NCBI GenBank assembly: GCA_028285265.1
Contig: JANQPX010000030.1
Coordinates: 761,793 to 825,792, forward strand
DNA length: 64,000 bases
Direction: 5' to 3'
Origin: Geminicoccaceae bacterium
Lineage (GTDB): Bacteria > Pseudomonadota > Alphaproteobacteria > Geminicoccales > Geminicoccaceae
The position numbers and the translations under genes are program-made. Positions 46,252 to 55,270 of the stretch are shown in pieces. The notes below the pieces were generated by a model, which saw nothing but the letters and a program-made list of their open reading frames with translations, searched no databases and was not told the DNA's origin. Numbering within the stretch: the stretch's first letter is position 1; every line of letters starts with the position of its first letter.

Positions 46252-47115
46252 TTGCTCACCCGGGAAAAACTGGCCTGGCCGAATGGCGCACGCTTAGCGC
46301 TTTCCATTGTCGTGAATGTTGAGGAGGGGTCTGAGCTTAGCGTCGCCCGTGGTGATCCCGGCATGGAGCCGGTGGACGAACTTGGCGTGTTTGTTAAGTC
46401 GCCAATCCGCAATTTCGGCAATGAGAGCAACTATCTCTACGGTCTAAAAGCAGGGGCGCCTCGGATTGTCGATCTGTTGGTTAAGTACAATGTCGCCGCG
46501 ACATGGACCGTCGCTGCGCAATCTCTGGAGGTGGCCCCCGATCTCGCTGAGGTGATCGGTAAGCTTGGCCATGAGCCTGCAGCACATGGGGTTCGTTGGG
46601 TGCACCAATTCAAAATGGACGAGGCTGAGGAGCGTGAGTTCATCCGTGGTGCTGCCGATAGAATTGAGAAGGCCTGTGGACGACGACCAGTGGGTTGGCT
46701 CAGTCGCTATCTGCATACGGCGAACACCAGGCGTCTGCTCGCCGAGGCGGGCTATCGCTATCATATGGATGATTATTCCGGCGATGTTCCCTTTTTCGCG
46801 CCTGACCAGCCCGATATGGTGGTTGTGCCCTATCAGCTCGATACGAACGATATGAAAATGTGGGTCAACCCGGCCTATACGCCGGGGATGTGGCTGGACT
46901 ACGCCAAGCGCAGCTTCGACACGCTTTACCAAGAGGGAGATGAAACGCCGCGCATGATGTCGCTCGGGCTTCATCTACGCATCATAGGACGTCCCGGTCG
47001 GATCTGGGCTCTGGAAGCCTTTCTTCAACATGCAACAGCCCGGCGTGAGGTCTGGATTACGACCCGCGAAGCGATTGCCAATCGCCTCCGGGCCGTCACA
47101 ACTGCTGCTCATTGA
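46252..47115 (+). CDS. PuuE-like polysaccharide deacetylase-family hydrolase
   Basis: 287 residues from a TTG at 46252, 8 bases after AAGGAG; the track TTG at 46246 lies too close to that site. The NodB-like fold shows IVVNVEEGSE and AAHGVRWVHQFKMDEAEE (His-x5-His, as in PuuE-type allantoinases and cyclic imidases rather than HxxxH chitin deacetylases). It has no signal peptide, so it acts on a small cytoplasmic ring compound. It lies just after the amidase. Confidence 0.85.
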   Translation: MLTREKLAWPNGARLALSIVVNVEEGSELSVARGDPGMEPVDELGVFVKSPIRNFGNESNYLYGLKAGAPRIVDLLVKYNVAATWTVAAQSLEVAPDLAEVIGKLGHEPAAHGVRWVHQFKMDEAEEREFIRGAADRIEKACGRRPVGWLSRYLHTANTRRLLAEAGYRYHMDDYSGDVPFFAPDQPDMVVVPYQLDTNDMKMWVNPAYTPGMWLDYAKRSFDTLYQEGDETPRMMSLGLHLRIIGRPGRIWALEAFLQHATARREVWITTREAIANRLRAVTTAAH

Positions 47116-47256
47116 CGATCAGAACGACGTGGTACGTGAGGCGTCCACAATAAGGTCATACCGAGTCGCGCCGCGCGATCGGCTGGCCAGTACTCAGCCC
47201 AAACGTTCGGCCCCTTAGAAGACCGATATCGTGTCCGGAATGCCCCGGGTATTCGG

Positions 47257-47517
47257 CTAAGTCGCCGCTAACAGGACGTCCAGTTCACCAGTTCGATCGA
47301 GTTCCGCGAGCTCGTCTGACCCGCCAATGCCCTTGCCATCGATGAAGATTTGCGGGACCGACGTCCGCCCGTCGGCACGGTCCAACATTTCCTGACGTCG
47401 TGCGCGTTCTATCCAAAGATTGATTTCGGTGTAGTCAACATTCTTGCTGTTCAGAAGGGCTTTTGCGCGCATGCAGTAGGGGCAGATTGGCGTCGTATAG
47501 ATCTCAACATTGGGCAT
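47257..47517 (-). CDS. grxC: Glutaredoxin 3
   Basis: 86 residues with active site ICPYC at residues 11-15 (CPYC dithiol type), the TSVPQIFIDGKGIGGSDE cis-Pro and glutathione-binding segment. It reduces disulfides with glutathione. It lies alone on minus between the plus catabolic operon and the glycosylase gene. Confidence 0.95.
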   Translation of the reverse strand: MPNVEIYTTPICPYCMRAKALLNSKNVDYTEINLWIERARRQEMLDRADGRTSVPQIFIDGKGIGGSDELAELDRTGELDVLLAAT

Positions 47518-47731
47518 TGGTGGTCATCACTTTCATTCTTAAGTCGAGAGGTCGCGATTCGCTGATTGTCTGCAGTCCCAGAGCGTCAACCGTTGATATG
47601 GTGCCCCCGACGACTGTTGCCACCCTCATTGCTGCTTCCAGAGAACGTTCGGAAGACATGATCTAGATAGGAGAAACCCTACCGACCTGTTGATGTTGGC
47701 CCGGGTGCTGTCAACACGAGCTGACATCCGT

Positions 47732-48379
47732 TTAGCCATCGAGGGTCGCAGCGCCGTAGACGTGCCATAGCAAGATCGCGGCACAGCCGCGAAGGGGTCG
47801 CCAGGGCTCAGCAAGCCGATCCATGGTTTTGCGATCTGGCCTCGTCTCAAGACCCTTCAGGCGCTGCATCCCAATTTGCACGGCAAGGTCGTCAGCCGGC
47901 CAGCTGTCGGCTCGGCTGAGTGCGAACAGGAGGTAGATCTCGGCACTCCAGCGGCCAAAACCTCTGAGCTCGGTGAGCTTGGCAATAGCGTCTTCATCGG
48001 ACAGATGAACAAGGCCATCTAAGTCCAGAGAGCCGCCGGCGATCGCCAAAGCAAGACCTCGTCCATACTCGATTTTACGCCCAGACAGGCCAACAGCGCG
48101 AAGCTCGTCATCGCTCAAGCTCAGCAACCGTTCTGGCGTTGGTTCGTGATTGCAGGCTGCTTCCAACCGGTTCCAGATAGCAGCGGCGGCACGCGTTGAA
48201 ACCTGTTGCGAGACCATGATGCGAAGAAAGGTTGCAAAACCAGGTTGCCTAAGTCGCGGAATTGGATAGCCGATGCGAGCGACTGCGGTGCGAATGTCTG
48301 AGTCAATTGAGGCTAGCTGATCAATCGCGCGGGCGAGGACCGGACCTCTTAGGGCTTCGATGCATGGTTCGAGTTTCAT
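47732..48379 (-). CDS. DNA-3-methyladenine glycosylase II-like (HhH-GPD)
   Basis: 215 residues from the ATG at 48379; the track start lies 16 codons upstream and adds a Cys/Lys stretch unlike the family. FLRIMVSQQVSTRAAAAIW, the helix-hairpin-helix LTELRGFGRWSAEIYLLFAL and the catalytic-Asp segment WPADDLAVQIGMQRL are present. It removes alkylated bases in base excision repair. It lacks the AlkA N-terminal Ada-like domain, as in short MpgII-type forms. Confidence 0.9.
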   Translation of the reverse strand: MKLEPCIEALRGPVLARAIDQLASIDSDIRTAVARIGYPIPRLRQPGFATFLRIMVSQQVSTRAAAAIWNRLEAACNHEPTPERLLSLSDDELRAVGLSGRKIEYGRGLALAIAGGSLDLDGLVHLSDEDAIAKLTELRGFGRWSAEIYLLFALSRADSWPADDLAVQIGMQRLKGLETRPDRKTMDRLAEPWRPLRGCAAILLWHVYGAATLDG

Positions 48380-48533
48380 GGCCTGTCTTTTGCTAGAGCA
48401 TTGACAGAGTTTCAATGGGGTACACAATCAAACATAAGAGAGGAGAGGCATAAACCATGGCGACCAACAAGCCAAAACGCCGAACTCGAAGCGCGCAATC
48501 GCTGCAGCGAATGGCGCCTGCATTGAGTAAGCG

Positions 48534-49100
48534 GTGACACCGCTTCAGCAAAGAGCAGCAGATTTCAGCAGTCGCGTTAACTGGCTGATCGAGCGAATCA
48601 TCGCATTGCTGATGGCCCTGCTCGTCGCGGATGTCTGGCTTGGCGTCGTAGCTCGCTACGTGCTGCGCGTCCAAATCCCCTGGACTGAGGAATTAGCCCG
48701 CTACCTTATGATTTGGGCAGCCTTGCTTGCCATTTCTTCGGGGATCGCAAGGCGTGAGCATATCGGTTTTCGCCTCTTGCTTGAACGCTTCCCTGACCGC
48801 TTGCAAAAGGGGCTCTTGATCTCGTTCGACGCCATCGCGTTTGCATTCTTTGCGTTCCTTTTTGTTTACGGCATTGGCATGACAGGCACCGGAGCCAAGC
48901 AATTCGCCATGATCTTTGGGATGAGCATGGCAGTTCCTTATGCTTCCGTTCCCGTATCGGCATTGCTGGCCTGCCTTCAAATCCTCCTCGCCGGTATCCG
49001 CGATGCCGGCCGGATCGAGCAGTCTCCCGTTCAAAACGAAGACGCGGACCAATCTGATATCCGCGTCCCTTCGCGCGCACCGGCGGATACCAAGTCATGA
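48534..49100 (+). CDS. dctQ: TRAP transporter small permease DctQ
   Basis: 188 residues starting with GTG. Four membrane helices, with the family segment RVQIPWTEELARYLMIWAALL and REHIGFRLLLERFP. The C-terminus is polar. It overlaps dctM by 4 bases (ATGA). It is the small membrane subunit of a sodium-coupled carboxylate importer, together with the next two genes. Confidence 0.92.
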   Translation: MTPLQQRAADFSSRVNWLIERIIALLMALLVADVWLGVVARYVLRVQIPWTEELARYLMIWAALLAISSGIARREHIGFRLLLERFPDRLQKGLLISFDAIAFAFFAFLFVYGIGMTGTGAKQFAMIFGMSMAVPYASVPVSALLACLQILLAGIRDAGRIEQSPVQNEDADQSDIRVPSRAPADTKS

Positions 49101-50377
49101 TCGTCGTGATTATCCTCTTCTTCACGCTCCTTGCCCTTGGGATGCCGATCGGGTTCGTGCTGGGCATCGCCGGGATTGCCGGAATCATCGATGCCGGCGG
49201 AACCAGCTTTCTCTCGATGGCGCCGAAGCGGTTTTTTGCAGGGCTCAATCTGTTCCCCTTTCTCGCGATGCCGTTCTTCATTCTTGCAGGCGAGATCATG
49301 AATCATGCCGGCATCACCCAGCGTCTCGTCTTATTTGCTGAGACCCTTGTCGGTTATATGAGAGGCGGACTTGCCCACACGAACATGGTCGCATCGGTTT
49401 TTTTTGCTGGCATTACGGGTGCGGCAACTGCCGATGCAGCTGCGTTTGGAAAGACACTCGTTCCAGCCATGGTTAAGCAGGGCTACCAGCGACCCTTCGC
49501 ATGCGCTGTGACGGCGGCTGGCTCGATTATCGGCCCGACCATTCCGCCTTCTTCCTTAATGGTGATCTATGGATCGATCATGGGTGTTTCGATCGGCGGG
49601 CTGTTTGCGGCCGGTATTTTGCCGGGCCTTTTGATCTGCCTTGTTTGCATGGCGATCATCGCCGGACTCGCGCGGCGCCATAACTTGCCAAAGGCTGAAA
49701 ATGCACCGAGTCTTCGTGAAATCCTCTATGCTTTTCGCTCGTCGCTCGTCGCGCTCATTATGCCGATTATCATCTTAGGCGGTATTCTTGGTGGCGTGGT
49801 TACGCCGACGGAAGCGGCGTCGGTTGCCGTTGCCTACGCACTCTTTGTTGGTGTTGTTATCTACCGTGCGATCAGCTTCGAGGACTTTGTGCACATGCTG
49901 ATCCGCACCGCGCGTGTGACCGGTGTGATTTTCCTGATCATTGCCTCTGCCTCGATTTTAGGCTGGTGGCTCGCCTTCATGCAGATTCCCCAGGCAATTG
50001 CTTCTGGGTTTCTGGGCGTATCCGATAACCCCAACGTTATCATTGCGCTGATCCTGCTCCTTCTCCTCGCGGTTGGTATGCTGATGGATATCACCGCCAT
50101 TTTGATCATCCTTGCTCCCGTCCTCGCGCCTCTGACGCTCGCAATCGGTATGGATCCTGTACATGCGGGCATCGTTTTCGTGCTTGCATTGAACATCTCC
50201 CTGATGACGCCGCCCGTCGGTGCCTGTCTGTTCGTCCTGTCTTCGGTCACAGGTGAACGTATTGAGAAGATCGCTGGTGCTCTTTGGCCATTCTTGTTAG
50301 CCGAAGTCGCCGTCTTAGTCCTGATCGCATATTGGCCGGAGCTGGCATTGTTCTTGCCAAGTCTCTTCGGTCTCTAA
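49097..50377 (+). CDS. dctM: TRAP transporter large permease DctM
   Basis: 426 residues, about 12 hydrophobic segments. Family signatures are GMPIGFVLGIAGIAGII, FPFLAMPFFILAGEIMN, TGAATADAAAFGKTLVPAMV, GPTIPPSSLMVIYGS and TPTEAASVAVAYALFVG. It forms the transport channel with DctQ. Confidence 0.95.
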   Translation: MIVVIILFFTLLALGMPIGFVLGIAGIAGIIDAGGTSFLSMAPKRFFAGLNLFPFLAMPFFILAGEIMNHAGITQRLVLFAETLVGYMRGGLAHTNMVASVFFAGITGAATADAAAFGKTLVPAMVKQGYQRPFACAVTAAGSIIGPTIPPSSLMVIYGSIMGVSIGGLFAAGILPGLLICLVCMAIIAGLARRHNLPKAENAPSLREILYAFRSSLVALIMPIIILGGILGGVVTPTEAASVAVAYALFVGVVIYRAISFEDFVHMLIRTARVTGVIFLIIASASILGWWLAFMQIPQAIASGFLGVSDNPNVIIALILLLLLAVGMLMDITAILIILAPVLAPLTLAIGMDPVHAGIVFVLALNISLMTPPVGACLFVLSSVTGERIEKIAGALWPFLLAEVAVLVLIAYWPELALFLPSLFGL

Positions 50378-50436
50378 ATTGGCGATCAGGACGAACTAAG
50401 GGGCCGAGGGAGCCCTGTAGAAAGAGGGAAACGACC

Positions 50437-51492
50437 ATGAAGCTATTGCGCAATACTCTTCTCGCGCCGGCCGTCCTGGCTGTGACGCTGGGCGTAGGGG
50501 CCCCGATCGCATCGGCTGAAAAGGTGATGAAGATTGGGCATCTGAACAATGATGACCCCTTCGAAAATCCGGCTGGTGCCTTCACACGTGTCTTTAAGAA
50601 TATTGTTGAGAGCGCGACAAACGGCGATATCAAGATTGAAATCTTCCCAAACGGACAGCTCGGCAAGGACTTCGAGATCGCCCAACAGGTTAGGGATGGT
50701 GTGATCCAAGCGTCGCTCGCTTCAGTCGGCGGACTTGCATCCCACTACCCGAAGATCGGTGTGATCGATGTCGCCTTTGCCTTTCCCCATATCTCTGCCG
50801 TCTACGATGTCTTCGACGGTCCATTCGGCGAGGCATTGGCCCGTGACATCGAAGCCGACCTCGGCGATGTCAAAGTGTTGGGATTTGCCGATACTGGGGG
50901 CTTCTTCTCGATCACGAATTCGAAGAAACCCGTGGCCAAGCTGGAGGATCTAGAAGGGCTGCGAATCCGCACCATGACCCTCGAAAGCCACCAGACCTTG
51001 ATTAACTCGCTTGGTGCCGAGGCCTATCCGCTCGCCTGGGCTGAAGTCTATTCGGGGCTGCAAACCGGCGTCATCGACGGTCAAATGAATCCGGTTCCGA
51101 TCATTGCTTTTTCGAACTTTGAGGAGGTTCAGGGTTACCTAACGCTGACCGAGCATCTGTTCACGCCCTACACCATCCTGGTCAACAAGGCCTTCTACGA
51201 CGGTCTAACCGACGACGAGAAATACATCATGCACTATGCTGCCAAGTCCGGCATCGTCGCGTCACGCGGCATCGCCAGATCGATCGAGGCGTCTGATCGC
51301 GGCTTGCCCAAACTTCAGTCTAAGATGGAGATCCATGCACTCTCGCAGGAAGACCGCGAAGCCTTCAAACAGGCCGCACAGCCGGCGGTGATCGAGCTCA
51401 TCAAATCCGCCTATGGCGAAAAAGGTGAGGAATTGCTCAACCTTTTCTTGCAGGAAGTGGACAAGGCTAAAGAGCGAGTTTATCTGCAATAG
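50437..51492 (+). CDS. dctP: TRAP transporter periplasmic receptor DctP
   Basis: 351 residues from the ATG at 50437 (AGAGGGA upstream); the track's earlier start falls inside dctM. The signal peptide is LLAPAVLAVTLGVGAPIASA. DctP motifs: IEIFPNGQLGKDFEIAQQVRDG, EGLRIRTMTLESHQTLINSL with the conserved carboxylate-binding Arg, and YSGLQTGVIDGQMNPVPII. It gives the system its substrate, probably an organic acid related to the 41-47 kb operon. A strong terminator follows. Confidence 0.94.
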   Translation: MKLLRNTLLAPAVLAVTLGVGAPIASAEKVMKIGHLNNDDPFENPAGAFTRVFKNIVESATNGDIKIEIFPNGQLGKDFEIAQQVRDGVIQASLASVGGLASHYPKIGVIDVAFAFPHISAVYDVFDGPFGEALARDIEADLGDVKVLGFADTGGFFSITNSKKPVAKLEDLEGLRIRTMTLESHQTLINSLGAEAYPLAWAEVYSGLQTGVIDGQMNPVPIIAFSNFEEVQGYLTLTEHLFTPYTILVNKAFYDGLTDDEKYIMHYAAKSGIVASRGIARSIEASDRGLPKLQSKMEIHALSQEDREAFKQAAQPAVIELIKSAYGEKGEELLNLFLQEVDKAKERVYLQ

Positions 51493-51516
51493 CCGACGTT
51501 CGTCGTCTGTGGATTG

Positions 51517-51547
51517 ACCGGCGGCGGGCAGCCGCCGGTTTCTTCTT
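51517..51547 (+). terminator. Rho-independent terminator after dctQMP
   Basis: ACCGGCGGC (51517-51525) pairs perfectly with GCCGCCGGT (51531-51539) around the loop GGGCA, and TTCTTCTT follows. It lies 24 bp after the dctP stop. Confidence 0.88.
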
Positions 51548-51740
51548 ATCCGCTCAGCGTTTGGGGCTGTCCGTACCGCGCTCAGCGCATTTGACTTCTC
51601 ATCGGTGGCGACCGAGCCAAGATGGTCTTGGTGGGTTCGATATGCATCTTTCCAACGCAACATCGACCCGATCATATCAACGGCCTTAGTGGTGCTGCTG
51701 AACCCTCAATCTAACTGGCAGGGCTGCAGATCTAACCTTC

Positions 51741-52226
51741 TTAGTCGCGGAAATTGATGTATTGAAGCGGGTGCTCGTATTTTTGCTCCTTGACCAGGGC
51801 AATGGCATTTTGAAGGTCGTCACGCTTTTTGCCTGAAACGCGAAGTTCGTCGCCCTGGATGGCGACCTGAACCTTCAGCTTCGCTCCCTTGATCGCTTTG
51901 ACAATCTTCTGTGCGAGTTCGCGATCGACGCCTTGCCGGATTGCTACGGTCTGGCGAACGCTGTTACCACTTGCTTTTTCTGGCTTTTGGAAGTCGAAGG
52001 CACGTGTGTCGACCTTTCGCTTCGCCATATGGCCGCGTAGCAATTCCTGCACCTGTTTGAGCTTAAAGTCGTCGTCCGCCCTGATCACCAGGCTCTCATC
52101 GGAACGCTCAATAGAGCAATCACTGCCCTTAAAGTCGTAACGCGTCTCGATCTCACGTCGGGCACCTTGCAGCGCGTTGTCGACCTCAGGCAATTCTGTA
52201 CGAGACACAATATCAAAGCTTGGCAT
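51741..52226 (-). CDS. yajQ: YajQ family nucleotide-binding protein
   Basis: 161 residues, full length. Starts MPSFDIVSRTELPEVDNALQ, then ETRYDFKGSDCSIE and ends EHPLQYINFRD, all hallmark YajQ/UPF0234 segments. Some homologs bind c-di-GMP and affect virulence or phage transcription, but the general role is unclear. Given the c-di-GMP enzyme in this window a link is possible but not shown. Confidence 0.96.
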   Translation of the reverse strand: MPSFDIVSRTELPEVDNALQGARREIETRYDFKGSDCSIERSDESLVIRADDDFKLKQVQELLRGHMAKRKVDTRAFDFQKPEKASGNSVRQTVAIRQGVDRELAQKIVKAIKGAKLKVQVAIQGDELRVSGKKRDDLQNAIALVKEQKYEHPLQYINFRD

Positions 52227-52483
52227 GGCTTATCATCCAAAATGCGTTGTCGATCATGCTGAAGACCATGTCGATGTAGACTATCCCGTTCTGGAAATCG
52301 AGCCGCTTGGCGAGGCATCGAGATCCGGCTGCGCAAAATGATGGCGCGGCATGCCGTTAACACTTCTTTAACCAAGACTGTGTAGAGACCCAAGATCGAT
52401 GGCAGGGCATGAAGCTCGCTGCCCATTCGGTGTCATGTTCTTAGTCCGGCAGGGATGAACCTCATTGGGATTGACGCTATCTC

Positions 52484-53134
52484 CTAAGATGCGCTTTGGG
52501 AGGCATCAGGCAAGGCTGTGCCGATCATGCAATCCCGGGTCACAATGGCGGCGAGCTCGGTCTCATTCAGACCGCCGGTTCCGCTCGGGCGGCGCGGCAG
52601 CACCATGTAGCGAAGATCGGCAGTGCTGTCGTGAACGCGAACCTCGACATCGTCAGGGATCGACGTGCCGAATTCGTGAAGGACAGCGCGAGGTTCGCGC
52701 ACGACGCGTGAACGAAAGGCGCGTGCTTTGTACCAATCAGGCGGCAATCCCAGAAGCAGCCTTGGGTAGCAGGAGCATAGCGTGCAGCAAATGACGTTGT
52801 GGACATGATCGGTGTTTTCAACGACGCGGATGGGAATGGCGCCAGCATCGATACCCAGTTCGGCGGCGGCCTTGTTGGCATCGGCGAGGAGGCGTTCCTT
52901 GTAGGCAGGGTCTATCCAGGCGCGGGCAACCACGCGAGCGCCGTCAGCTGGAGAACGCGCATCAATGGATTCAAGTGTTTTTCGAAGCTCGCTAGCACTG
53001 AATACGCCCTTTTTGATCAGGAGCTCGCCGACCGCTTCGGCCATGACCTGATAGTACTCATAAGGCTGATCCTCGATATCTGGCTGGCTGGGATGGGAAT
53101 GGTGGGTGTGATCGTTTTGAGTGTCGTCGCTCAT
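52484..53134 (-). CDS. Nitrile hydratase alpha / thiocyanate hydrolase gamma-type subunit
   Basis: 216 residues from the ATG at 53134. The metal-site motif CTLCSC is at residues 117-122; Thr at its second position is the cobalt-type pattern (iron types have Ser). The surrounding segments fit NHase alpha (ARAWIDPAYKERLLADANKA, LLGLPPDWYKARAFRSRVVREPR). The N-terminus is His-rich (HTHHSHPSQP). In normal NHases this subunit pairs with one beta subunit; here beta is split into two upstream genes. Overlaps the middle gene by 4 bases. Confidence 0.9.
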   Translation of the reverse strand: MSDDTQNDHTHHSHPSQPDIEDQPYEYYQVMAEAVGELLIKKGVFSASELRKTLESIDARSPADGARVVARAWIDPAYKERLLADANKAAAELGIDAGAIPIRVVENTDHVHNVICCTLCSCYPRLLLGLPPDWYKARAFRSRVVREPRAVLHEFGTSIPDDVEVRVHDSTADLRYMVLPRRPSGTGGLNETELAAIVTRDCMIGTALPDASQSAS

Positions 53135-53439
53135 GACGCCGTCTCCAGCTGAGATCCTATCGGTGTCAACCAATGTTCATAGATGTCGACCACAAGGCTG
53201 TCCGCTGCCAACCCTCGATAGCTGGGCCAGATGTCCTGTTGAGCAAAGCGAACGCGGTAAAGTGTCCTTCTCGGTAGCCCGTCCCTACCATAGGCGAGTT
53301 CTTCCGGATTGGCGAAATCCCCGGCGATGCTTTCGACCACACCTTCGCAGCCGCGAACATAGTAGGGGGTGCGTACGTGCCCGGGCGGATGAGCCTCGCG
53401 TACTCGCACGCGGTCGCCGGGCTGAAAGGCAGTGCTCAT
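53131..53439 (-). CDS. Nitrile hydratase beta C-terminal-like subunit (split beta)
   Basis: 102 residues corresponding to the C-terminal SH3-like half of NHase beta: FQPGDRVRVREAHPPGHVRT, PYYVRGCEGVVESIAG and LYRVRFAQQDIWP. Standing alone it matches the small subunit of three-subunit relatives such as thiocyanate hydrolase (ScnA) or ToyK-type enzymes. It overlaps neighbours by 4 bases on each side, which suggests equimolar synthesis. Confidence 0.85.
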   Translation of the reverse strand: MSTAFQPGDRVRVREAHPPGHVRTPYYVRGCEGVVESIAGDFANPEELAYGRDGLPRRTLYRVRFAQQDIWPSYRGLAADSLVVDIYEHWLTPIGSQLETAS

Positions 53440-53756
53440 TGGCCTTGCCCCGCCTTCCAGCGCGCCTCGATATCGAACATTCGTTGGCCGAGTTCGTCCA
53501 CGCTAATCACGCCCTTTTCCAGGAGTGTGTTGCCAATCGAGGCCATCCAGCGCTGATAATACGTCATTTCATCATAGGCGCCTGGCCCGAGGTCTTCGAT
53601 ATTGCGCCTAAGTTCGTCGACCGTCATGATCTGGCGCTTCTGATCGATCAAAAGCCGAAGAATTGCATCGACCCGTTTCTCCCATGGCGCGTAGTCATGT
53701 TCCGTGCGCTCAACCGCCCCGGCCTCAAGGCCTCCCATGTCATGCTGGCGCTGCAT
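53436..53756 (-). CDS. Nitrile hydratase beta N-terminal-like subunit (split beta)
   Basis: 106 residues from the ATG at 53756, with GGGAG 9 bases upstream; the 179-aa track start adds unrelated residues. The start MQRQHDMGGLEAG matches the N-terminus of NHase beta (HDxGG), then YDEMTYYQRWMASIGNTLLEKGV. It corresponds to the N-terminal helical half of beta, i.e. ScnB in thiocyanate hydrolase. Small activator proteins of NHases are related to this half, so an activator role is the alternative. First gene of the set. Confidence 0.84.
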   Translation of the reverse strand: MQRQHDMGGLEAGAVERTEHDYAPWEKRVDAILRLLIDQKRQIMTVDELRRNIEDLGPGAYDEMTYYQRWMASIGNTLLEKGVISVDELGQRMFDIEARWKAGQGQ

Positions 53757-54052
53757 CAGGCTCGTCTCCCAAGGATATTCAACGCAAGAACTCATGATGG
53801 CTGCTACCCACAAACTTGCCAACGGCAAATGCCGTCGCCTAATCAAGGCGTCACTACGATGCCGCAGTTGTGAAAGTTTTTCGCGGTCGGAAGGGCCGAG
53901 AAGTATGACACCCGAGGTCCAAGGGGCATCCTCGCCGTTGCCGAACTGGCAAGCGGTCTGTAGAACGGGCGCCAATGCATGAACGAGACTGAGATGATGG
54001 CTATGGTGACTGACCGCCGACGATCGTATGGCATCGACGGGATGAGCCTAAG

Positions 54053-55249
54053 ATGAGCAATCCGCAGCGCTTCATTAATCGGATGATCGTGTTTTTGGCC
54101 CTAGCCTTATTGGCGATGGGCTTTGCCTACGACATCGTCTTTCGCATGTTCATGTACAATCCGATCCTGAACGGCTTGATTCTTGCTGTTCTACTCATCG
54201 GTATTTTCTATGTCATGCGTCGAGTGTGGATGCTCAAACCAGAAATCCGATGGATTGAGAGCCTCCGCACAAGCAAGCCTGGTTACGCGATGCAGGCTGC
54301 GCCCTTTTTGCTGACGCCTGTTGCCAATGCGCTTGGTGAACAAGAGCGACGTGGTCGCGTGGTTTTGCCGGCCAACTCAGTTCGCTTTCTTCTGGATAGC
54401 ATCGCCGCAAGGCTGGATGAACAGCGGGACATCACCCGATATGAGATCGGTCTGCTCATTTTCCTGGGTCTGCTGGGCACGTTCTGGGGCCTCCTTGAGA
54501 CAATCAACTCGGTAAGCCAGGTTATCTCAGGGCTTTCTGTCGGTGGTGATGGAGACATCGCAACGGTTTTTGATGAGCTAAAGACCGGGCTTGCAGCGCC
54601 GATGGAAGGAATGGGAACGGCCTTTAGCTCGTCCCTCTTTGGACTTGCAGGCTCGCTCATCCTGGGCTTTCTGGACCTTCAGGCCACCCAAGGGCAAAAC
54701 ACGTTCTACAACGAAATGGAAGAATGGCTTGGTGGCCTCACCCGTCTTAGCGGTGCTGAGCCCGTACCTTCGGCGGCGTCTGGCGTGGTGAGTGCCGGCA
54801 GCGATGTTCCGATCCCGGCCTACCTACAGGCGTTGATGGAACAAACTGCTGAAAACATGCAAAACATGCAGCGTAGCATTGAACGATCGGAGGAAAATCA
54901 GCGGACTGTACAAAGCAGCCTCGTTGGGCTGACCGAGCGTCTCACCACACTCGGTGATCAAATCGCTACCGAGCAGGCTCTATTGGGGCGGCTGATTTCG
55001 AATCAAGATGACCTCAGGCCAGTTCTAGCCCGGCTTGCGGAGGGCAATGACAGTGCCGTCGATGAGACGACGCGCAATCACATCCGCAACATGGATGTTT
55101 ATCTGGCCCGCATCCTTGACGAGGCAGTGCAAGGTCGGAATCAGATGACCAACGAGCTCAGAAGCGAGATCAAAATGGTGGCGCGTACCATCGCTGCGGT
55201 CGCATCCGGAGCCGAACCGCCGGCAACCCGCCGCGGCACAGCCGACTAA
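54053..55249 (+). CDS. MotA/TolQ/ExbB-like proton channel protein
   Basis: 398 residues. Two N-terminal TM helices (about 10-30 and 36-56), then a cytoplasmic loop and two more helices (IGLLIFLGLLGTFWGLLETI and GTAFSSSLFGLAGSLILGF), the MotA/ExbB core. Residues ~250-390 form a polar, largely helical tail (MEQTAENMQNMQRSIERSEE). It belongs with the next gene, which has the MotB-like anchor. Likely an ion-driven 5:2 motor. It is separated from the NHase set by a 296-bp divergent gap. Confidence 0.86.
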   Translation: MSNPQRFINRMIVFLALALLAMGFAYDIVFRMFMYNPILNGLILAVLLIGIFYVMRRVWMLKPEIRWIESLRTSKPGYAMQAAPFLLTPVANALGEQERRGRVVLPANSVRFLLDSIAARLDEQRDITRYEIGLLIFLGLLGTFWGLLETINSVSQVISGLSVGGDGDIATVFDELKTGLAAPMEGMGTAFSSSLFGLAGSLILGFLDLQATQGQNTFYNEMEEWLGGLTRLSGAEPVPSAASGVVSAGSDVPIPAYLQALMEQTAENMQNMQRSIERSEENQRTVQSSLVGLTERLTTLGDQIATEQALLGRLISNQDDLRPVLARLAEGNDSAVDETTRNHIRNMDVYLARILDEAVQGRNQMTNELRSEIKMVARTIAAVASGAEPPATRRGTAD

Positions 55250-55270
55250 AAGCGCGAAGCTCGAACGATT

